From an uncultured bacterium (lineage in GTDB: Bacteria; Bipolaricaulota; Bipolaricaulia; UBA7950; UBA9294): a stretch of 64,000 nt of DNA. Of the stretch, positions 7,686 through 16,605 are shown one piece after another. The DNA lies in NCBI GenBank assembly GCA_903857865.1, contig CAIOGO010000006.1:91825-155824 (forward strand). The letters run 5' to 3'. The first letter of the stretch is position 1. Every line of letters begins with the position of its first letter. A program made the position numbers and the translations under genes. The notes beneath the pieces were generated by a model that had not been told where the DNA came from, did no database searches, and saw only the letters and a program-made list of their open reading frames with translations.

Positions 7686-9308
7686 ATGCGGGTCGGCATC
7701 GGGCAGATGAACGCGCACGTCGGCGCGATCGAGCGAAACGCGCAGGCCGTCATGACCCTGATCGACGAGGCGAAGGCGGCCGGGTGCGACGTCGTGGCGT
7801 TCCCCGAGCTCGCCATCCCCGGATACATTCCTCTCGACCTCCTGTGGCGTCCGGGCTTCGTGTCCGCCTGCGAAGAGGCCGTGGCGTCGCTTCGCGACCG
7901 CGGCGGCCCGATGACGGTCATCGTCGGATCGGTCGCCGCGGAACCGACGAGGAGTGCCGCCAACCGAAGCGATCCTTCGTCGACGTGCGACGGAGCGGGC
8001 ACCGACATCGCCAACGTCGCGCACCTCCTCGCGGGCGGCCGAGAGATCGCGCGCGTCGCCAAGATGCACCTGCCGACATTCGACGTCTACAGCGAGAAGC
8101 GCTATTTCACGCCGGGCGAAGGGGTCGAGACGCACGATGTCGCGGGGACGAGAATCGGCGTCAACCTCTGCGAAGACCTCTGGATCGACGAGGGCCCGAC
8201 AGACCTCCAGGCAAGCCTCGGCGCGAAGCTCATTTTCAACCTCTCGGCATCCCCGTTCTTCATGGGCAAGCTTGGCATCCGTCGCCGGCTCGCCCGCCGG
8301 CGCGCCCAGGAGAACGGCGTGGCCATCGTCTACGTCAATCTCGTCGGCGGCCAGGACGACATCGTCTTCGACGGCGGCAGCTTCGTCACCAACGAAGAAG
8401 GGGACGTCGTCTTTGCGGCTCCCCGATTCGAGGAAGGGCTCTATGTGGTCGACCTCCCCCACGGCGCCATCCGCGTTCCGCTCGACGATCCGACGCTAGA
8501 GACTCGGTCCGCCATCGTCCTCGGAATCCGCGACTACGTCCGTAAGAATGGCTTCGGAGGATGCCTACTCGGGCTTTCCGGAGGCATCGACTCCGCCGTC
8601 GTCGCCGCTCTCGCCGCCGAGGCCGTGGGCGCTGAGAACGTGGTGTCGATCTACATGCCAAGCGTCTTCTCCGCCCAAGAGAGCGGGGAGGACGCGGCCG
8701 CGATCGCCTCAGCGCTGGGCATTCGTCATCTCGAGATCTCGATCGCCGAGATCCACGAGCGCTTCCGCAACGCCCTTCCCAACGCCGCGATGGGCCTCGT
8801 CGACGAGAACCTGCAGCCGCGGATTCGCGGGATCCTTCTCATGGCTCTGTCGAATCAGGAGGGAAGGCTTGTGCTGTGTCCGGCGAACAAGTCGGAAATC
8901 GCGATGGGCTACAACACGCTCTACGGAGACACGGTGGGAGCTCTAGCGCCAATAGCCGACCTCTATAAGGACGACGTCTATCGCCTCGCGGCGACGTACG
9001 GCAACGTGATCCCGCGACGCGTAGTCAAGCGGGCGCCGACGGCAGAGCTGCGTCCGAACCAGAGGGACGACGACGACCTCCCGCCCTACGCTGACCTCGA
9101 TCCCGCTCTGCGCGCCCTGATCGAAGGGAACGCCTCCCGCGACGGGCTTCTCGCCGCCGGTTTCGCGACCCCTCTGGTCGACGAGGTGCTGCACCGCTAT
9201 GTCCAGCACGAGCACAAGCGCCGCCAACTGCCGCCTGGGATCAAGGTAACGCCCAAGGCGTTCGGAAGCGGGCGCCGCGTTCCGATCACGAACGCCTACC
9301 AGCGCTAA
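7686..9308 (+). CDS. nadE: Glutamine-dependent NAD+ synthetase
   Basis: Amidates nicotinic acid adenine dinucleotide to NAD+ using ATP and glutamine. A nitrilase-type glutaminase domain comes first (FPELAIPGY with the catalytic Glu, KMHLPTFDVYSEKRYF with the Lys, GVNLCEDLW with the Cys). The synthetase domain follows with the PP-loop LSGGIDSAVVAALAAEA, then NKSEIAMGYNTLYGD and KRAPTAELRPNQRDDDDLP. At 540 residues it matches two-domain NadE. It lies eight bases after the pseudouridine synthase gene but appears to have its own promoter. Confidence 0.93.
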   Translation: MRVGIGQMNAHVGAIERNAQAVMTLIDEAKAAGCDVVAFPELAIPGYIPLDLLWRPGFVSACEEAVASLRDRGGPMTVIVGSVAAEPTRSAANRSDPSSTCDGAGTDIANVAHLLAGGREIARVAKMHLPTFDVYSEKRYFTPGEGVETHDVAGTRIGVNLCEDLWIDEGPTDLQASLGAKLIFNLSASPFFMGKLGIRRRLARRRAQENGVAIVYVNLVGGQDDIVFDGGSFVTNEEGDVVFAAPRFEEGLYVVDLPHGAIRVPLDDPTLETRSAIVLGIRDYVRKNGFGGCLLGLSGGIDSAVVAALAAEAVGAENVVSIYMPSVFSAQESGEDAAAIASALGIRHLEISIAEIHERFRNALPNAAMGLVDENLQPRIRGILLMALSNQEGRLVLCPANKSEIAMGYNTLYGDTVGALAPIADLYKDDVYRLAATYGNVIPRRVVKRAPTAELRPNQRDDDDLPPYADLDPALRALIEGNASRDGLLAAGFATPLVDEVLHRYVQHEHKRRQLPPGIKVTPKAFGSGRRVPITNAYQR

Positions 9309-9314
9309 GAGCAA

Positions 9315-9339
9315 GTGGACCCGGGATCGCCGGGTCCAC
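9315..9339. terminator. Bidirectional terminator between nadE and hsp20
   Basis: GTGGACCCGG and CCGGGTCCAC form a perfect 10-bp stem with a 5-base loop, framed by AGAGCA and TGCTCT. It sits in the 55-base gap between two convergent genes and could serve both. Confidence 0.65.
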
Positions 9340-9363
9340 CGACTCTCTGCTCTCGTACGGTCT

Positions 9364-9858
9364 CTACTCGACTTTGATCTCGACGGCCTTCTCGGGCTCT
9401 TTGATCGACTCGAGCAGCGGCGCGGACACCCGGAGGATGCCGTCCTCAAAGCGCGCAGCGACTTTTCCCTTGTCGATCAGTTCCGTCGGCAGCGGGAACG
9501 ACCGATGAAAGCGCCCGACCCGTCGATCGATGCGGAAGTACTGATCGCGTCCGACGTCTTCCCGACGCTTCACCTCGCCTGAGATGACGAGTTGGTCCTC
9601 CTCGATGCGCACCTCTACGTCCTCTTTGCGCGCGCCGGGCAGCTCTGTCTCGAAAACGATGTGCTTGTCCTTCTCGTACACGTCCGTACGTCCGAAACCC
9701 GCGGCGACATCGAATCCAACTCCGTCGAAGCCGCTCGACAACTCATCGATCAGGTGCGACAGACTCGACTCAAGCAGGAAGGTCCCACGCCTCGCCTCGG
9801 GGAGGCGCCTCAGGGCGCAGCCCTCGCTGCCACTTCTGTTCTGTAGTAGGACTCTCAT
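9364..9858 (-). CDS. Hsp20/alpha-crystallin small heat-shock protein
   Basis: ATP-independent holdase chaperone. The alpha-crystallin domain starts near residue 57 (FGRTDVYEKDKHIVFETELPG) and continues with VEVRIEEDQLVISGEVKR, YFRIDRRVGRFHRSFPLP and the closing GILRVSAP. The 164-residue size is typical. AAGGAG lies six bases before the start, and a strong promoter is visible upstream. Confidence 0.9.
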   Translation of the reverse strand: MRVLLQNRSGSEGCALRRLPEARRGTFLLESSLSHLIDELSSGFDGVGFDVAAGFGRTDVYEKDKHIVFETELPGARKEDVEVRIEEDQLVISGEVKRREDVGRDQYFRIDRRVGRFHRSFPLPTELIDKGKVAARFEDGILRVSAPLLESIKEPEKAVEIKVE

Positions 9859-9900
9859 GTTTCGCTCCTTGGCAGGCTCGCCATCTGTTTGCTAATTGGC

Positions 9901-9929
9901 AGTCTACTCCCCCGGGTGCCAGTTGTCAA
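9901..9929 (-). promoter_or_regulatory. Predicted hsp20 promoter with overlapping inverted repeat
   Basis: On the minus strand a perfect TTGACA (9924-9929) and TAGACT (9901-9906) are 17 bases apart. The pair of half-sites ACTGGCA and TGCCAAT lies over the spacer and -10 and could be an operator. It is not the CIRCE element. The -35 shares bases with the -35 of the divergent yidD promoter. Confidence 0.6.
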
Positions 9930-9951
9930 GAGAGACGCATCCCCCTAATAT
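9923..9951 (+). promoter_or_regulatory. Predicted yidD promoter, leaderless start
   Basis: TTGTCA (9923-9928), 17 bases, TAATAT (9946-9951). The ATG at 9958 follows after six bases, so the transcript would have almost no leader. The seven bases TTGTCAA carry the -35 of both divergent promoters. Confidence 0.5.
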
Positions 9952-9957
9952 CAGACC

Positions 9958-10200
9958 ATGCTCCGCCGAGTCCTCATCGCGCCGATTCGCGCCTACCGCC
10001 GGTTCCTGTCGCCGGTCCTGCCTCATCATTGCCGGTTCGCCCCGTCCTGTTCGCAGTACGCGATCGAGGCGGTGGAGACGCACGGCGTTCTACGCGGAGG
10101 ATGGCTCGCCGTTCGTAGACTCCTCAAGTGCCAGCCGCTCCACCCGGGCGGCTATGATCCCGTGCCAGAGAGGAAGACAAGGGGTGAGCATCACGACTGA
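9958..10200 (+). CDS. yidD: Membrane protein insertion efficiency factor YidD
   Basis: A small 80-residue protein that assists YidC/Sec-dependent insertion of inner-membrane proteins. It contains the family signature: [24 protein letters not shown] with paired cysteines, and [13 protein letters not shown]. Its usual neighbours (rpmH, rnpA, yidC) are absent. It overlaps the next gene by 17 bases, so the two are probably co-transcribed. Confidence 0.93.
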   Translation: MLRRVLIAPIRAYRRFLSPVLPHHCRFAPSCSQYAIEAVETHGVLRGGWLAVRRLLKCQPLHPGGYDPVPERKTRGEHHD

Positions 10201-11161
10201 GATCGAACATCCGGCGGACGACGACATCGTCGATGTTCTCGTAATTGGGGGAGGTCCCGCCGGGGCGACGGCCGCGCTCTACGCCGCGAGGTCCGGTCGG
10301 ACGTGCCGAGTCGTCGACAAGGGTATCGCATCGGGCGCACTCGGCATGAGCCGCGAGATCGGCAATTTCCCCGGACTCATCGATCCGGTTCCCGGCGCCC
10401 ACATCGTCGCCAGCATTCGGGCTCAAGCGGAGCGGTACGGCGCCATCTTCGTCGCCGATCGTGTGACGGCCGCGAATCTCGACGGCCCGGTGAAGACGGC
10501 GTGGGGAGCGAAATGCGCATACCAGGGACGCGCAATGATCGTCGCCACGGGATCGATGGGGCGCGCGGCGGCCCTTCCGGGCGAGGAACGACTGATCGGG
10601 CGGGGGGTGTCGTATTGCGCCACGTGCGACGGCTACTTCTTCCGCGACCAGGCGGTGGCCGTGGTGGGGGCGACGGACGAGGCGGGCGAAGAATCGCTCC
10701 TCCTCGCGCGGCTGGCTCGTCGCGTGCATTTGCTCATGCCTGCGGAGTCGCTGCGGGCGCCGGGCGCACTGGCGGCGGAACTCGCGGCGAACCCGGTGAT
10801 CGAGGTGCATCGGTCCACCCTCGTCGACGAGATCCTCGGTCAGAATCGGGTGGAAGGGCTACGCATCCGCGCCCGCGGCGCGGCCGCGTCCGTGCTCGAG
10901 GTGAGCGGGGTCTTCCTTTACCTGCAGGGCGCTCGGCCGATCGTGGACTTCCTCGGCGGCCAGGCGTCGCTGTCGGCGGAGGGATGTCTCGTCGTCGACT
11001 CCCTCTCCCACACATCTGTTCCCGGAGTGTTCGCCGCCGGCGATGTTCTGTGCAAGCACCTCAAGCAGGCCGTGATCGCCGCCGCGGAAGGCGCCACGGC
11101 GGCCGTGGCCGCGGATCGCTTCCTGTCCGGACACGCGAAGCTTCGGCCCGACTGGTCCTAG
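10184..11161 (+). CDS. Thioredoxin-reductase-like FAD/NAD(P) oxidoreductase
   Basis: A low-molecular-weight TrxB-type flavoprotein of 325 residues. It has the N-terminal FAD motif [21 protein letters not shown], the redox CxxC in [10 protein letters not shown], the second dinucleotide-binding region ([18 protein letters not shown]) and the C-terminal [11 protein letters not shown]. The second Rossmann motif is irregular (GATDEAG rather than GGGNSA), so the pyridine nucleotide or partner may differ from classical TrxB. The GTG start overlaps yidD and has a weak AAGG ahead. Confidence 0.8.
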   Translation: MSITTEIEHPADDDIVDVLVIGGGPAGATAALYAARSGRTCRVVDKGIASGALGMSREIGNFPGLIDPVPGAHIVASIRAQAERYGAIFVADRVTAANLDGPVKTAWGAKCAYQGRAMIVATGSMGRAAALPGEERLIGRGVSYCATCDGYFFRDQAVAVVGATDEAGEESLLLARLARRVHLLMPAESLRAPGALAAELAANPVIEVHRSTLVDEILGQNRVEGLRIRARGAAASVLEVSGVFLYLQGARPIVDFLGGQASLSAEGCLVVDSLSHTSVPGVFAAGDVLCKHLKQAVIAAAEGATAAVAADRFLSGHAKLRPDWS

Positions 11162-11185
11162 GCCACGCCACAGGCGGCGGCCCGC

Positions 11186-12367
11186 CTACGGCCGCTCGCG
11201 GAATTCCGACCAAGCGTCGCGGACGAGATCGGGGGACACGAACGCATCGATGGCCGTCATCGCCATCGACTTCGCCGCGGCCATCATGGCCGCGTGGCCG
11301 CGCTCGGATCGCGACGCCTCGGCAAACGGACCGGAGTGTCCCACCACGTCCTCGCTGCAAATCGCCACGTAGGGGTGAAGCGACGGGACCACCTGGCTCA
11401 CGTCGCCCATGTCCGTTGACCCGTAGGGGAGCGAGCCGCCGCGTGGCGCATCGAGATGCCAGCCAAGTCGCTCGAGGTTGCGGGCAAAGGCGGCGTCGAG
11501 GGTCGCGTTCAGCTTCATCGCCTTGTACGGGACCGAGATCGTCTTGAACTCGAGCGTCGCCCCGGTGGCGAGCGCCGCGCCCTCGGCGCAGCGGCGCAGC
11601 TTCCCGAGCAACTCGTCACGATAGGCCGTGTCCGCCGCGCGCACGTAGAACTCGGCCGCCGCGTAGTCCGGGACGATGTTCGGCTTGACGCCGCCGTGCG
11701 TGATGATCCCGTGGATGCGCGCGCCGTCCTTGATGTGCTGGCGCAGGGCGTTCAGGCCGTTGTACGTCTGGATCACGGCGTCGAGCGCGTTCACGCCGCG
11801 CTCCGGCCAGGCGGACGCGTGGGCCGCGACGCCCCGGAACTCGACGCGCACCTCGGTGATCGCGAGGCTCCCGTGTCCGACCGCCGTGAAGGGCGACGGG
11901 TGAAACATCATCGCCACATCCACGCCGTCGAAGAGGCCGGCCTCGATCATCGCCACCTTTCCGCCACCGCCCTCTTCCGCCGGCGTCCCGAGAACCACGA
12001 GGCGACCCGGCAGCTCCGGCTTGACACGCCCGAGCGCCAGCGCGGCGCCGAGCGCCCCGGCGGCGATCAGATTGTGGCCGCAGGCGTGGCCCAGGTCGGG
12101 CAACGCGTCGTACTCAGCGATCACGGCCACCGTGGGGCCATCGGAAACCGACGGGTGCTCGGCGCGCAACGCGGTGGGGAGACCGGCCACCCCGGTCTCG
12201 ACCCGGAAGCCGTCGCCCTCGAGCTCCTCCGCGAGGCGCCGCGAGGCGAGGACTTCCTCGAACTTGACCTCGGGGTGAGAGAACACGTACTCGCTCACGC
12301 TCCGCAGCCGCGCGTCGAGATCGTCGACGCCTCCGATCACGCGTTCCTTCATGTCCCTGCCCATCAT
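11186..12367 (-). CDS. M20-family amidohydrolase (AbgB/IAA-amino-acid-hydrolase type)
   Basis: A zinc-dependent hydrolase that cleaves amide bonds of N-acyl or N-aroyl amino acids; the exact substrate is unknown. Metal and catalytic motifs are EYDALPDLGHACGHNLIAA, VVLGTPAEEGGGGK and MMFHPSPFTAVGHG, with the dimerisation-domain segment AAHASAWPERGVNALDA. About 393 residues, standard length. Its start overlaps the stop of the racemase gene as ATGA, so translation is probably coupled. A paralogue of the same subfamily lies at 30609-31802. Confidence 0.85.
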   Translation of the reverse strand: MMGRDMKERVIGGVDDLDARLRSVSEYVFSHPEVKFEEVLASRRLAEELEGDGFRVETGVAGLPTALRAEHPSVSDGPTVAVIAEYDALPDLGHACGHNLIAAGALGAALALGRVKPELPGRLVVLGTPAEEGGGGKVAMIEAGLFDGVDVAMMFHPSPFTAVGHGSLAITEVRVEFRGVAAHASAWPERGVNALDAVIQTYNGLNALRQHIKDGARIHGIITHGGVKPNIVPDYAAAEFYVRAADTAYRDELLGKLRRCAEGAALATGATLEFKTISVPYKAMKLNATLDAAFARNLERLGWHLDAPRGGSLPYGSTDMGDVSQVVPSLHPYVAICSEDVVGHSGPFAEASRSERGHAAMMAAAKSMAMTAIDAFVSPDLVRDAWSEFRERP

Positions 12368-13047
12368 GTCCCTCCTGCGCGCGCCTCGCGCACGGTCGCC
12401 CCGACGAGGCAGTCGAGGGCGTCGACCACCGGCAGACTCTCCCCCGCGTCGTAAAGGAGCGAGATCTCCGTGCAACCGACGAGGAGTCCCCTCGCGCCCT
12501 CATCTCGCAAGTGAGCGATGACTCGACGCAGTCGTGCCCGAAGCTCCTCCAGAGCCTGCCCGGCTTTCACCGCAGCGATCAGGCGCGTGATCTCCGCTTG
12601 GTCGGTCGCCCGCGGAACGACCGCGGCGATCTCGCGAGACCCGAGCACCTTCTGGTAGAGGCCGGCGCGGATCGCGGCTTCCGTGGCCAAGAGTCCCACA
12701 CAGTCGACGTTCACGCAATCTGCCGCCTCCGCAAGCATGTCGAGCACTGAGATCGCCACCGCCTCGCGCACGGACTCGAGGTACGCGTGAGCGGTGTTGC
12801 ACGGCATGGCAAGAATCTCCGCGCCCGAGCGCTCCAGGCCCCGCGCGATCACGCACAGCCGCGGAGCGGGGTCAGGTCCCCCGTGCAAGATCGCGTCGGT
12901 CCGACTGGGAATCGCCGGATCGCTGTCGACGAGCACGTGCAGGTGGTCGCTGTCTCGCTCCGCGGGGGTCGCGCGAACCAACCGCGCGAGGTACTCGACC
13001 GTCGCCGCCGGCCCCATGCCCCCGATCACGCCCACCACCTTCGACAT
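12364..13047 (-). CDS. Aspartate/glutamate racemase family protein
   Basis: A cofactor-independent two-cysteine racemase of 227 residues. It has the start VVGVIGGMGPAATVEYLARL, the first catalytic Cys in MPCNTAHAYL and the second in LLVGCTEISLL, as in YgeA-type enzymes with broad amino-acid use. It is the first gene of a two-gene operon with the M20 hydrolase, which suggests release of an amino acid from an amide followed or preceded by stereo-inversion. Confidence 0.85.
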   Translation of the reverse strand: MSKVVGVIGGMGPAATVEYLARLVRATPAERDSDHLHVLVDSDPAIPSRTDAILHGGPDPAPRLCVIARGLERSGAEILAMPCNTAHAYLESVREAVAISVLDMLAEAADCVNVDCVGLLATEAAIRAGLYQKVLGSREIAAVVPRATDQAEITRLIAAVKAGQALEELRARLRRVIAHLRDEGARGLLVGCTEISLLYDAGESLPVVDALDCLVGATVREARAGGT

Positions 13048-13129
13048 CGCCGCGCCTCCTTGCCCGCCACGAACGGCGGGAAGCGTACGAAAAGGCGGAT
13101 CCAGCCGCAACGAAGACCCACGGGTGGAA

Positions 13130-14083
13130 TTATCGATCGAACTGGACGAGGGCCGACGCGACGCAGCACGGCGGCGGAACGTCGAGAATCGGCGCGTAGT
13201 CGGAGAGCGAGAAGTGGAGGAGCCGACAGGCTCCCCCAGGACCCACCACGCCCGCAAGGACAGGGAGGATCTCCCGTTGATCGTTGCGCAAACGTTCCAC
13301 GGAGAGCCTGTAGGCCAGATCGAGATCCCCGCGGAGCGCCGCCGCGAGCGCGCTTTCCACCTCGCGCTGCAGCACGGGTTCTGCGTCGCCGGCGTCGCGG
13401 CAGCCGAAGGCCGAGAGCGGCGATCCATAGTGGGCCCCGCAGTGGACAAGATCGCCGGTCGCGACGATCGCCGTGCCGGCGCGGGCCACGTCGCGGAGCC
13501 ACTGGGCGAGGCGCTCGGCGACGTCGAAGGCTCCCGTTTCGGGGTCGCGGGTGACGCCGACGTAGAGCGGTAGGACCGGGATCGCGTCGCTCCCTCGGTC
13601 CGCGGCGAACGCCGCGGACAACGCGAGGAACGAATCGAGCGAGAACTCGTCGCGCAGCATTCCGCCGGCGGCGCGGCGCACGAGGCCGGACCCTGGCGGC
13701 ACCGTCAACAGGAGCGCGCGCCCGAGCGGCGTGTCCGCCGCGCTCGGGGCGGCCAGGAAGCCGCCGGACGCCGCGTTGAATGCCTCTCGCCGTTCGGCCG
13801 GGGATGCCGCTGTGTCCTGGGCGACTCGAACCGCCGGGACCACGCCACCGTGGACGACGCCCAGCGCCAGGACACGTCGGACGCCGGCGCCGTACAGCGC
13901 GCGAAGGATGGACGCCTGGAGAGCGCCCGCATATCGGAGTGCCGTGTGGGGGAAGGAGAGGATGGCGCCGCAGTGCACGGACTCGACAAGAGCGTTGTTG
14001 GGCGGCTCAGCAAGCCACCGTGCGACCTGCTCCGCCGCGTCAGACCTCCGCCACTCTGCCGTGTAGTAGGCTTTCCAGTCCAC
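13130..14083 (-). CDS. Memo-like (AmmeMemoRadiSam B) family protein
   Basis: A 317-residue protein with the Memo/extradiol-dioxygenase-like fold motifs: FPHTALRYAG near residue 45 (SPHAGY-like His), VLALGVVHGG, and ATGDLVHCGAHYG near residue 215, where SSDLSHYG is usual. The biochemical role of bacterial Memo proteins is not settled. The radical-SAM and AMMECR1 partners that often accompany it are not adjacent. Identification rests on divergent motifs. Confidence 0.65.
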   Translation of the reverse strand: MDWKAYYTAEWRRSDAAEQVARWLAEPPNNALVESVHCGAILSFPHTALRYAGALQASILRALYGAGVRRVLALGVVHGGVVPAVRVAQDTAASPAERREAFNAASGGFLAAPSAADTPLGRALLLTVPPGSGLVRRAAGGMLRDEFSLDSFLALSAAFAADRGSDAIPVLPLYVGVTRDPETGAFDVAERLAQWLRDVARAGTAIVATGDLVHCGAHYGSPLSAFGCRDAGDAEPVLQREVESALAAALRGDLDLAYRLSVERLRNDQREILPVLAGVVGPGGACRLLHFSLSDYAPILDVPPPCCVASALVQFDR

Positions 14084-14130
14084 GTCACCATTCCCCAGAG
14101 AAAGGGATTGCCAGCGCTCGCCCTAGAAAG

Positions 14131-14166
14131 GAGCGAGCGAAGCGGCTCACGCCTCTCCGCTCGCTC
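14131..14166. terminator. Long stem-loop in the gap between the Memo-like and nfn genes
   Basis: GAGCGAGCG and CGCTCGCTC are the outer arms of a stem of about 13 pairs out of 15 with a 6-base loop. A smaller GTCCCC/GGGGAC hairpin follows at 14237-14254. No T-tract is present, so a stop or processing role is only plausible. Nothing else was seen in 14084-14283. Confidence 0.35.
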
Positions 14167-14283
14167 TGGCACCGGGTGGTGCTAGCTGTCTGTACCGGGA
14201 TCATGCCATCGGTCCCCTGTCAGCCTTAGGGAGTACGTCCCCGTTCCCGGGGACAGCGGTCACGGGCGGAAAGCAGCGCAGGG

Positions 14284-15669
14284 CTAGTGAGAGTCGCGCA
14301 GAAACGCGTCGATGGCGCTGGCTGCGCGCTTTCCGGCCCCCATCGCCTCGATCACCGTGGCGGCTCCCGTCACAATGTCCCCGCCGGCGTAGACGCCGCA
14401 CAGGCTAGTCGCACCTGTCTTCTGATCGGCCACGATGTTGCCCCACCGATTGAGCTCAAGTCCGGGCGTCGTCTGGAGGACGAGCGGGTGAGGTCCGTTC
14501 CCTACGGCAATCACGACGGTGTCCGCGTCGATGTCGAATTCGGACGACGGTACGGGCACCGGCCGGCGGCGTCCGCTCTCGTCGGATTCCCCGAGCTCCA
14601 TGCGAAGGCAGCGCACGCTCGAGACGCGTCCCCGCTCGCCCAGGAGCGCGACGGGATTCGTGAGGAGGCGCAACTGTACGCCCTCTTCCTTCGCGTGGTG
14701 GACTTCCTCGCGCCGTGCGGGGAGCTCGTCCTCGCTCCGCCGGTAGACGATGATAGACTCCTCCGCTCCGAGCCGGAGGGCCGTTCGCGCGGAGTCCATG
14801 GCGACGTTCCCGCCCCCCACGGTGACCACGCGGCGACCGAGGCGAAGCGGGGTGTCGTACTCCGGGAAGCGGTAGGCGCGCATGAGATTCGTGCGCGTCA
14901 GGAACTCGTTCGCAGAGTAGATCCCGTTCAGGCTCTCTCCCGGAATGCCGAGGAACTGCGGCAATCCTGCTCCCGTGCCGATGAAGACCGCATCGAACCC
15001 TTTCGCCAGCATCTCGCCGACCGTGGTCACGCGGCCGATGACCTCGTTCACCCGGATGCGGACGCCCATCCGGCACAGGCCGTCGATCTCGCGCTTCACG
15101 ATGGCCTTGGGAAGCCGGAACTCCGGAATGCCGTACATGAGAACGCCCCCCGCGACGTGCAGGAGCTCAAAGACCGTCACATCGTGTCCGCGCTTGCGCA
15201 GTTCGCCGGCCGCCGTGAGCCCGGCCGGGCCGGCGCCGATCACGGCCACCCGCTTTCCCGTGTCCGGAGCCATCGGGGCGCAGCACGCCTCGTGCTCGCT
15301 CTCCCAATCGGCGCAGAACCGCTCGAGACGCCCGATGCCGACGGGCTCGAACCGCTTCCCCAGGGTGCACACACCCTGACACTGCGTCTCCTGCGGGCAG
15401 ACGCGCCCGCACACCGCCGGCAGGGCGTTCGACACCTTGATCACGGAGATGGCCTGCGCGACGTCGCGCGCGGCCACGGCTCGGATGAAGGCCGGGATAT
15501 CGATCCCCACCGGGCACCCCTGCACGCACGGCGCATTGCGGCATTGGAGGCAACGAGCCGCCTCCTCCGCCGCCTCCACCTCGCTGTAGCCGAGTGCCAC
15601 TTCCTCGAAATTGCGGATGCGGACAGCCGGTGGCTGCTCGCGCATCGGAACCTGCTTCTCTCGAATCAT
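14284..15669 (-). CDS. Large subunit of Nfn-type transhydrogenase / GltD-like oxidoreductase
   Basis: A 461-residue protein related to the glutamate synthase small subunit (GltD). Cysteine sets for 4Fe-4S clusters are in the N-terminal part (CLQCRNAPCVQGCPVGIDIP, CGRVCPQETQCQGVC), followed by FAD (VAVIGAGPAGLTAAGELRKR) and NAD(P) (VVTVGGGNVAMDSARTALRL) domains. No glutamate synthase large subunit is nearby. It overlaps the next-listed small-subunit gene by four bases (ATGA). This pairing is that of NfnAB/sulfide dehydrogenase, which bifurcates NADPH electrons to NAD+ and ferredoxin, so I prefer Nfn over GltD. Confidence 0.82.
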   Translation of the reverse strand: MIREKQVPMREQPPAVRIRNFEEVALGYSEVEAAEEAARCLQCRNAPCVQGCPVGIDIPAFIRAVAARDVAQAISVIKVSNALPAVCGRVCPQETQCQGVCTLGKRFEPVGIGRLERFCADWESEHEACCAPMAPDTGKRVAVIGAGPAGLTAAGELRKRGHDVTVFELLHVAGGVLMYGIPEFRLPKAIVKREIDGLCRMGVRIRVNEVIGRVTTVGEMLAKGFDAVFIGTGAGLPQFLGIPGESLNGIYSANEFLTRTNLMRAYRFPEYDTPLRLGRRVVTVGGGNVAMDSARTALRLGAEESIIVYRRSEDELPARREEVHHAKEEGVQLRLLTNPVALLGERGRVSSVRCLRMELGESDESGRRRPVPVPSSEFDIDADTVVIAVGNGPHPLVLQTTPGLELNRWGNIVADQKTGATSLCGVYAGGDIVTGAATVIEAMGAGKRAASAIDAFLRDSH

Positions 15670-16514
15670 GACGTCGATGCGTCCTTTCGCGTCGCGAGGT
15701 ATCGCTCGAGCGAGCACGCCTCCTCTTCGGCGTAGAACTTCTGCCTCGACATCAGGAGATCGAAGTCCACGCCATGGCCGTCGAACTCGGGCCCGTCGAC
15801 GCAGGCGAACTTGGTAGCCCCGGCGACCTCGACGCGACATCCGCCGCACATCCCGGTCCCGTCAATCATGACCGAGTTCAGACTGACAATCGTCGGCACG
15901 CCGAACTCCTTCGTCACCGCGACGCACACTTTCATCATGATCGCCGGCCCGATCGCCCAAGCGCGAGCCACGTCGCGGCGCGTCGACAGCACGTCGCGCA
16001 GCGCGTCGCTCACGTAGCCCTTGCGACCGTACGAGCCGTCGTCGGTCATGACGCGGAGCTCGTCGCAGACAGCGGCCATGCGATCCTCGTAGAAGACGAG
16101 GTCGCGATTCCGTGCGCCGATGATGCCGATGACTGTGTTCCCCGCCTTCTTGAGATCACGCACGATGGGGTAGAGAGGAGCGATGCCCAGTCCTCCTCCG
16201 ACGCACACCACCGTTCCGAAACGCTCGATGTCCGAGGGAAGTCCAAGAGGACCCGCAAGATCGAGCACGCTGTCGCCCTTGTGGAAGCGCTCGCCCATCT
16301 CGCGCGTGCTCTTGCCGACCTCCTGCACAACAAGCGTCACTCCGCCGGTCGCTGGGTCGCAGTCGACGATCGTCAGCGGGATCCGCTCGCCGCGCTCGTG
16401 AAGCCGCAACACGACGAATTGCCCCGCCCTGCCGACTCGCGCGACGTCAGGAGCATGGATGACATACTCCTGGATTCCGGGGCCGAGCGGCCGCTTCGCG
16501 AGGATCTCGTACAC
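15666..16514 (-). CDS. Small subunit of Nfn-type transhydrogenase (FNR-like)
   Basis: A 282-residue ferredoxin-NADP reductase-like protein with RIPLTIVDCDPATGGVTLVVQ split across the FAD domain, VVCVGGGLGIAPLYPIVRDL for NAD binding, and a C-terminal DGTGMCGGCRVEV...FACVDGPEFDGHGVDF module whose cysteines bind a 2Fe-2S cluster. This matches NfnA, PyrK-like and SudB proteins. It is first in a two-gene operon with the GltD-like subunit, so both are made together for flavin-based electron bifurcation. Confidence 0.83.
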   Translation of the reverse strand: MYEILAKRPLGPGIQEYVIHAPDVARVGRAGQFVVLRLHERGERIPLTIVDCDPATGGVTLVVQEVGKSTREMGERFHKGDSVLDLAGPLGLPSDIERFGTVVCVGGGLGIAPLYPIVRDLKKAGNTVIGIIGARNRDLVFYEDRMAAVCDELRVMTDDGSYGRKGYVSDALRDVLSTRRDVARAWAIGPAIMMKVCVAVTKEFGVPTIVSLNSVMIDGTGMCGGCRVEVAGATKFACVDGPEFDGHGVDFDLLMSRQKFYAEEEACSLERYLATRKDASTS

Positions 16515-16605
16515 GGTTCCTCCTTCGCCTCCGTCGAGGCGGATTCTGCACGGGCTCGATCAGGCACGCAACCCGCTAGAGGCATACAATGTCGCCGGTG
16601 ACGCT

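Noticed and set aside
15331-15360. T-arm-like GGTTCGAGCCC
   Set aside because: It lies inside the coding sequence of the GltD-like gene and has no tRNA cloverleaf around it.
14284-16514. Glutamate synthase small subunit annotation for the GltD-like gene
   Set aside because: No large GltB subunit is nearby and the partner is an FNR-like NfnA/SudB-type protein with a four-base overlap, so the Nfn reading fits better.
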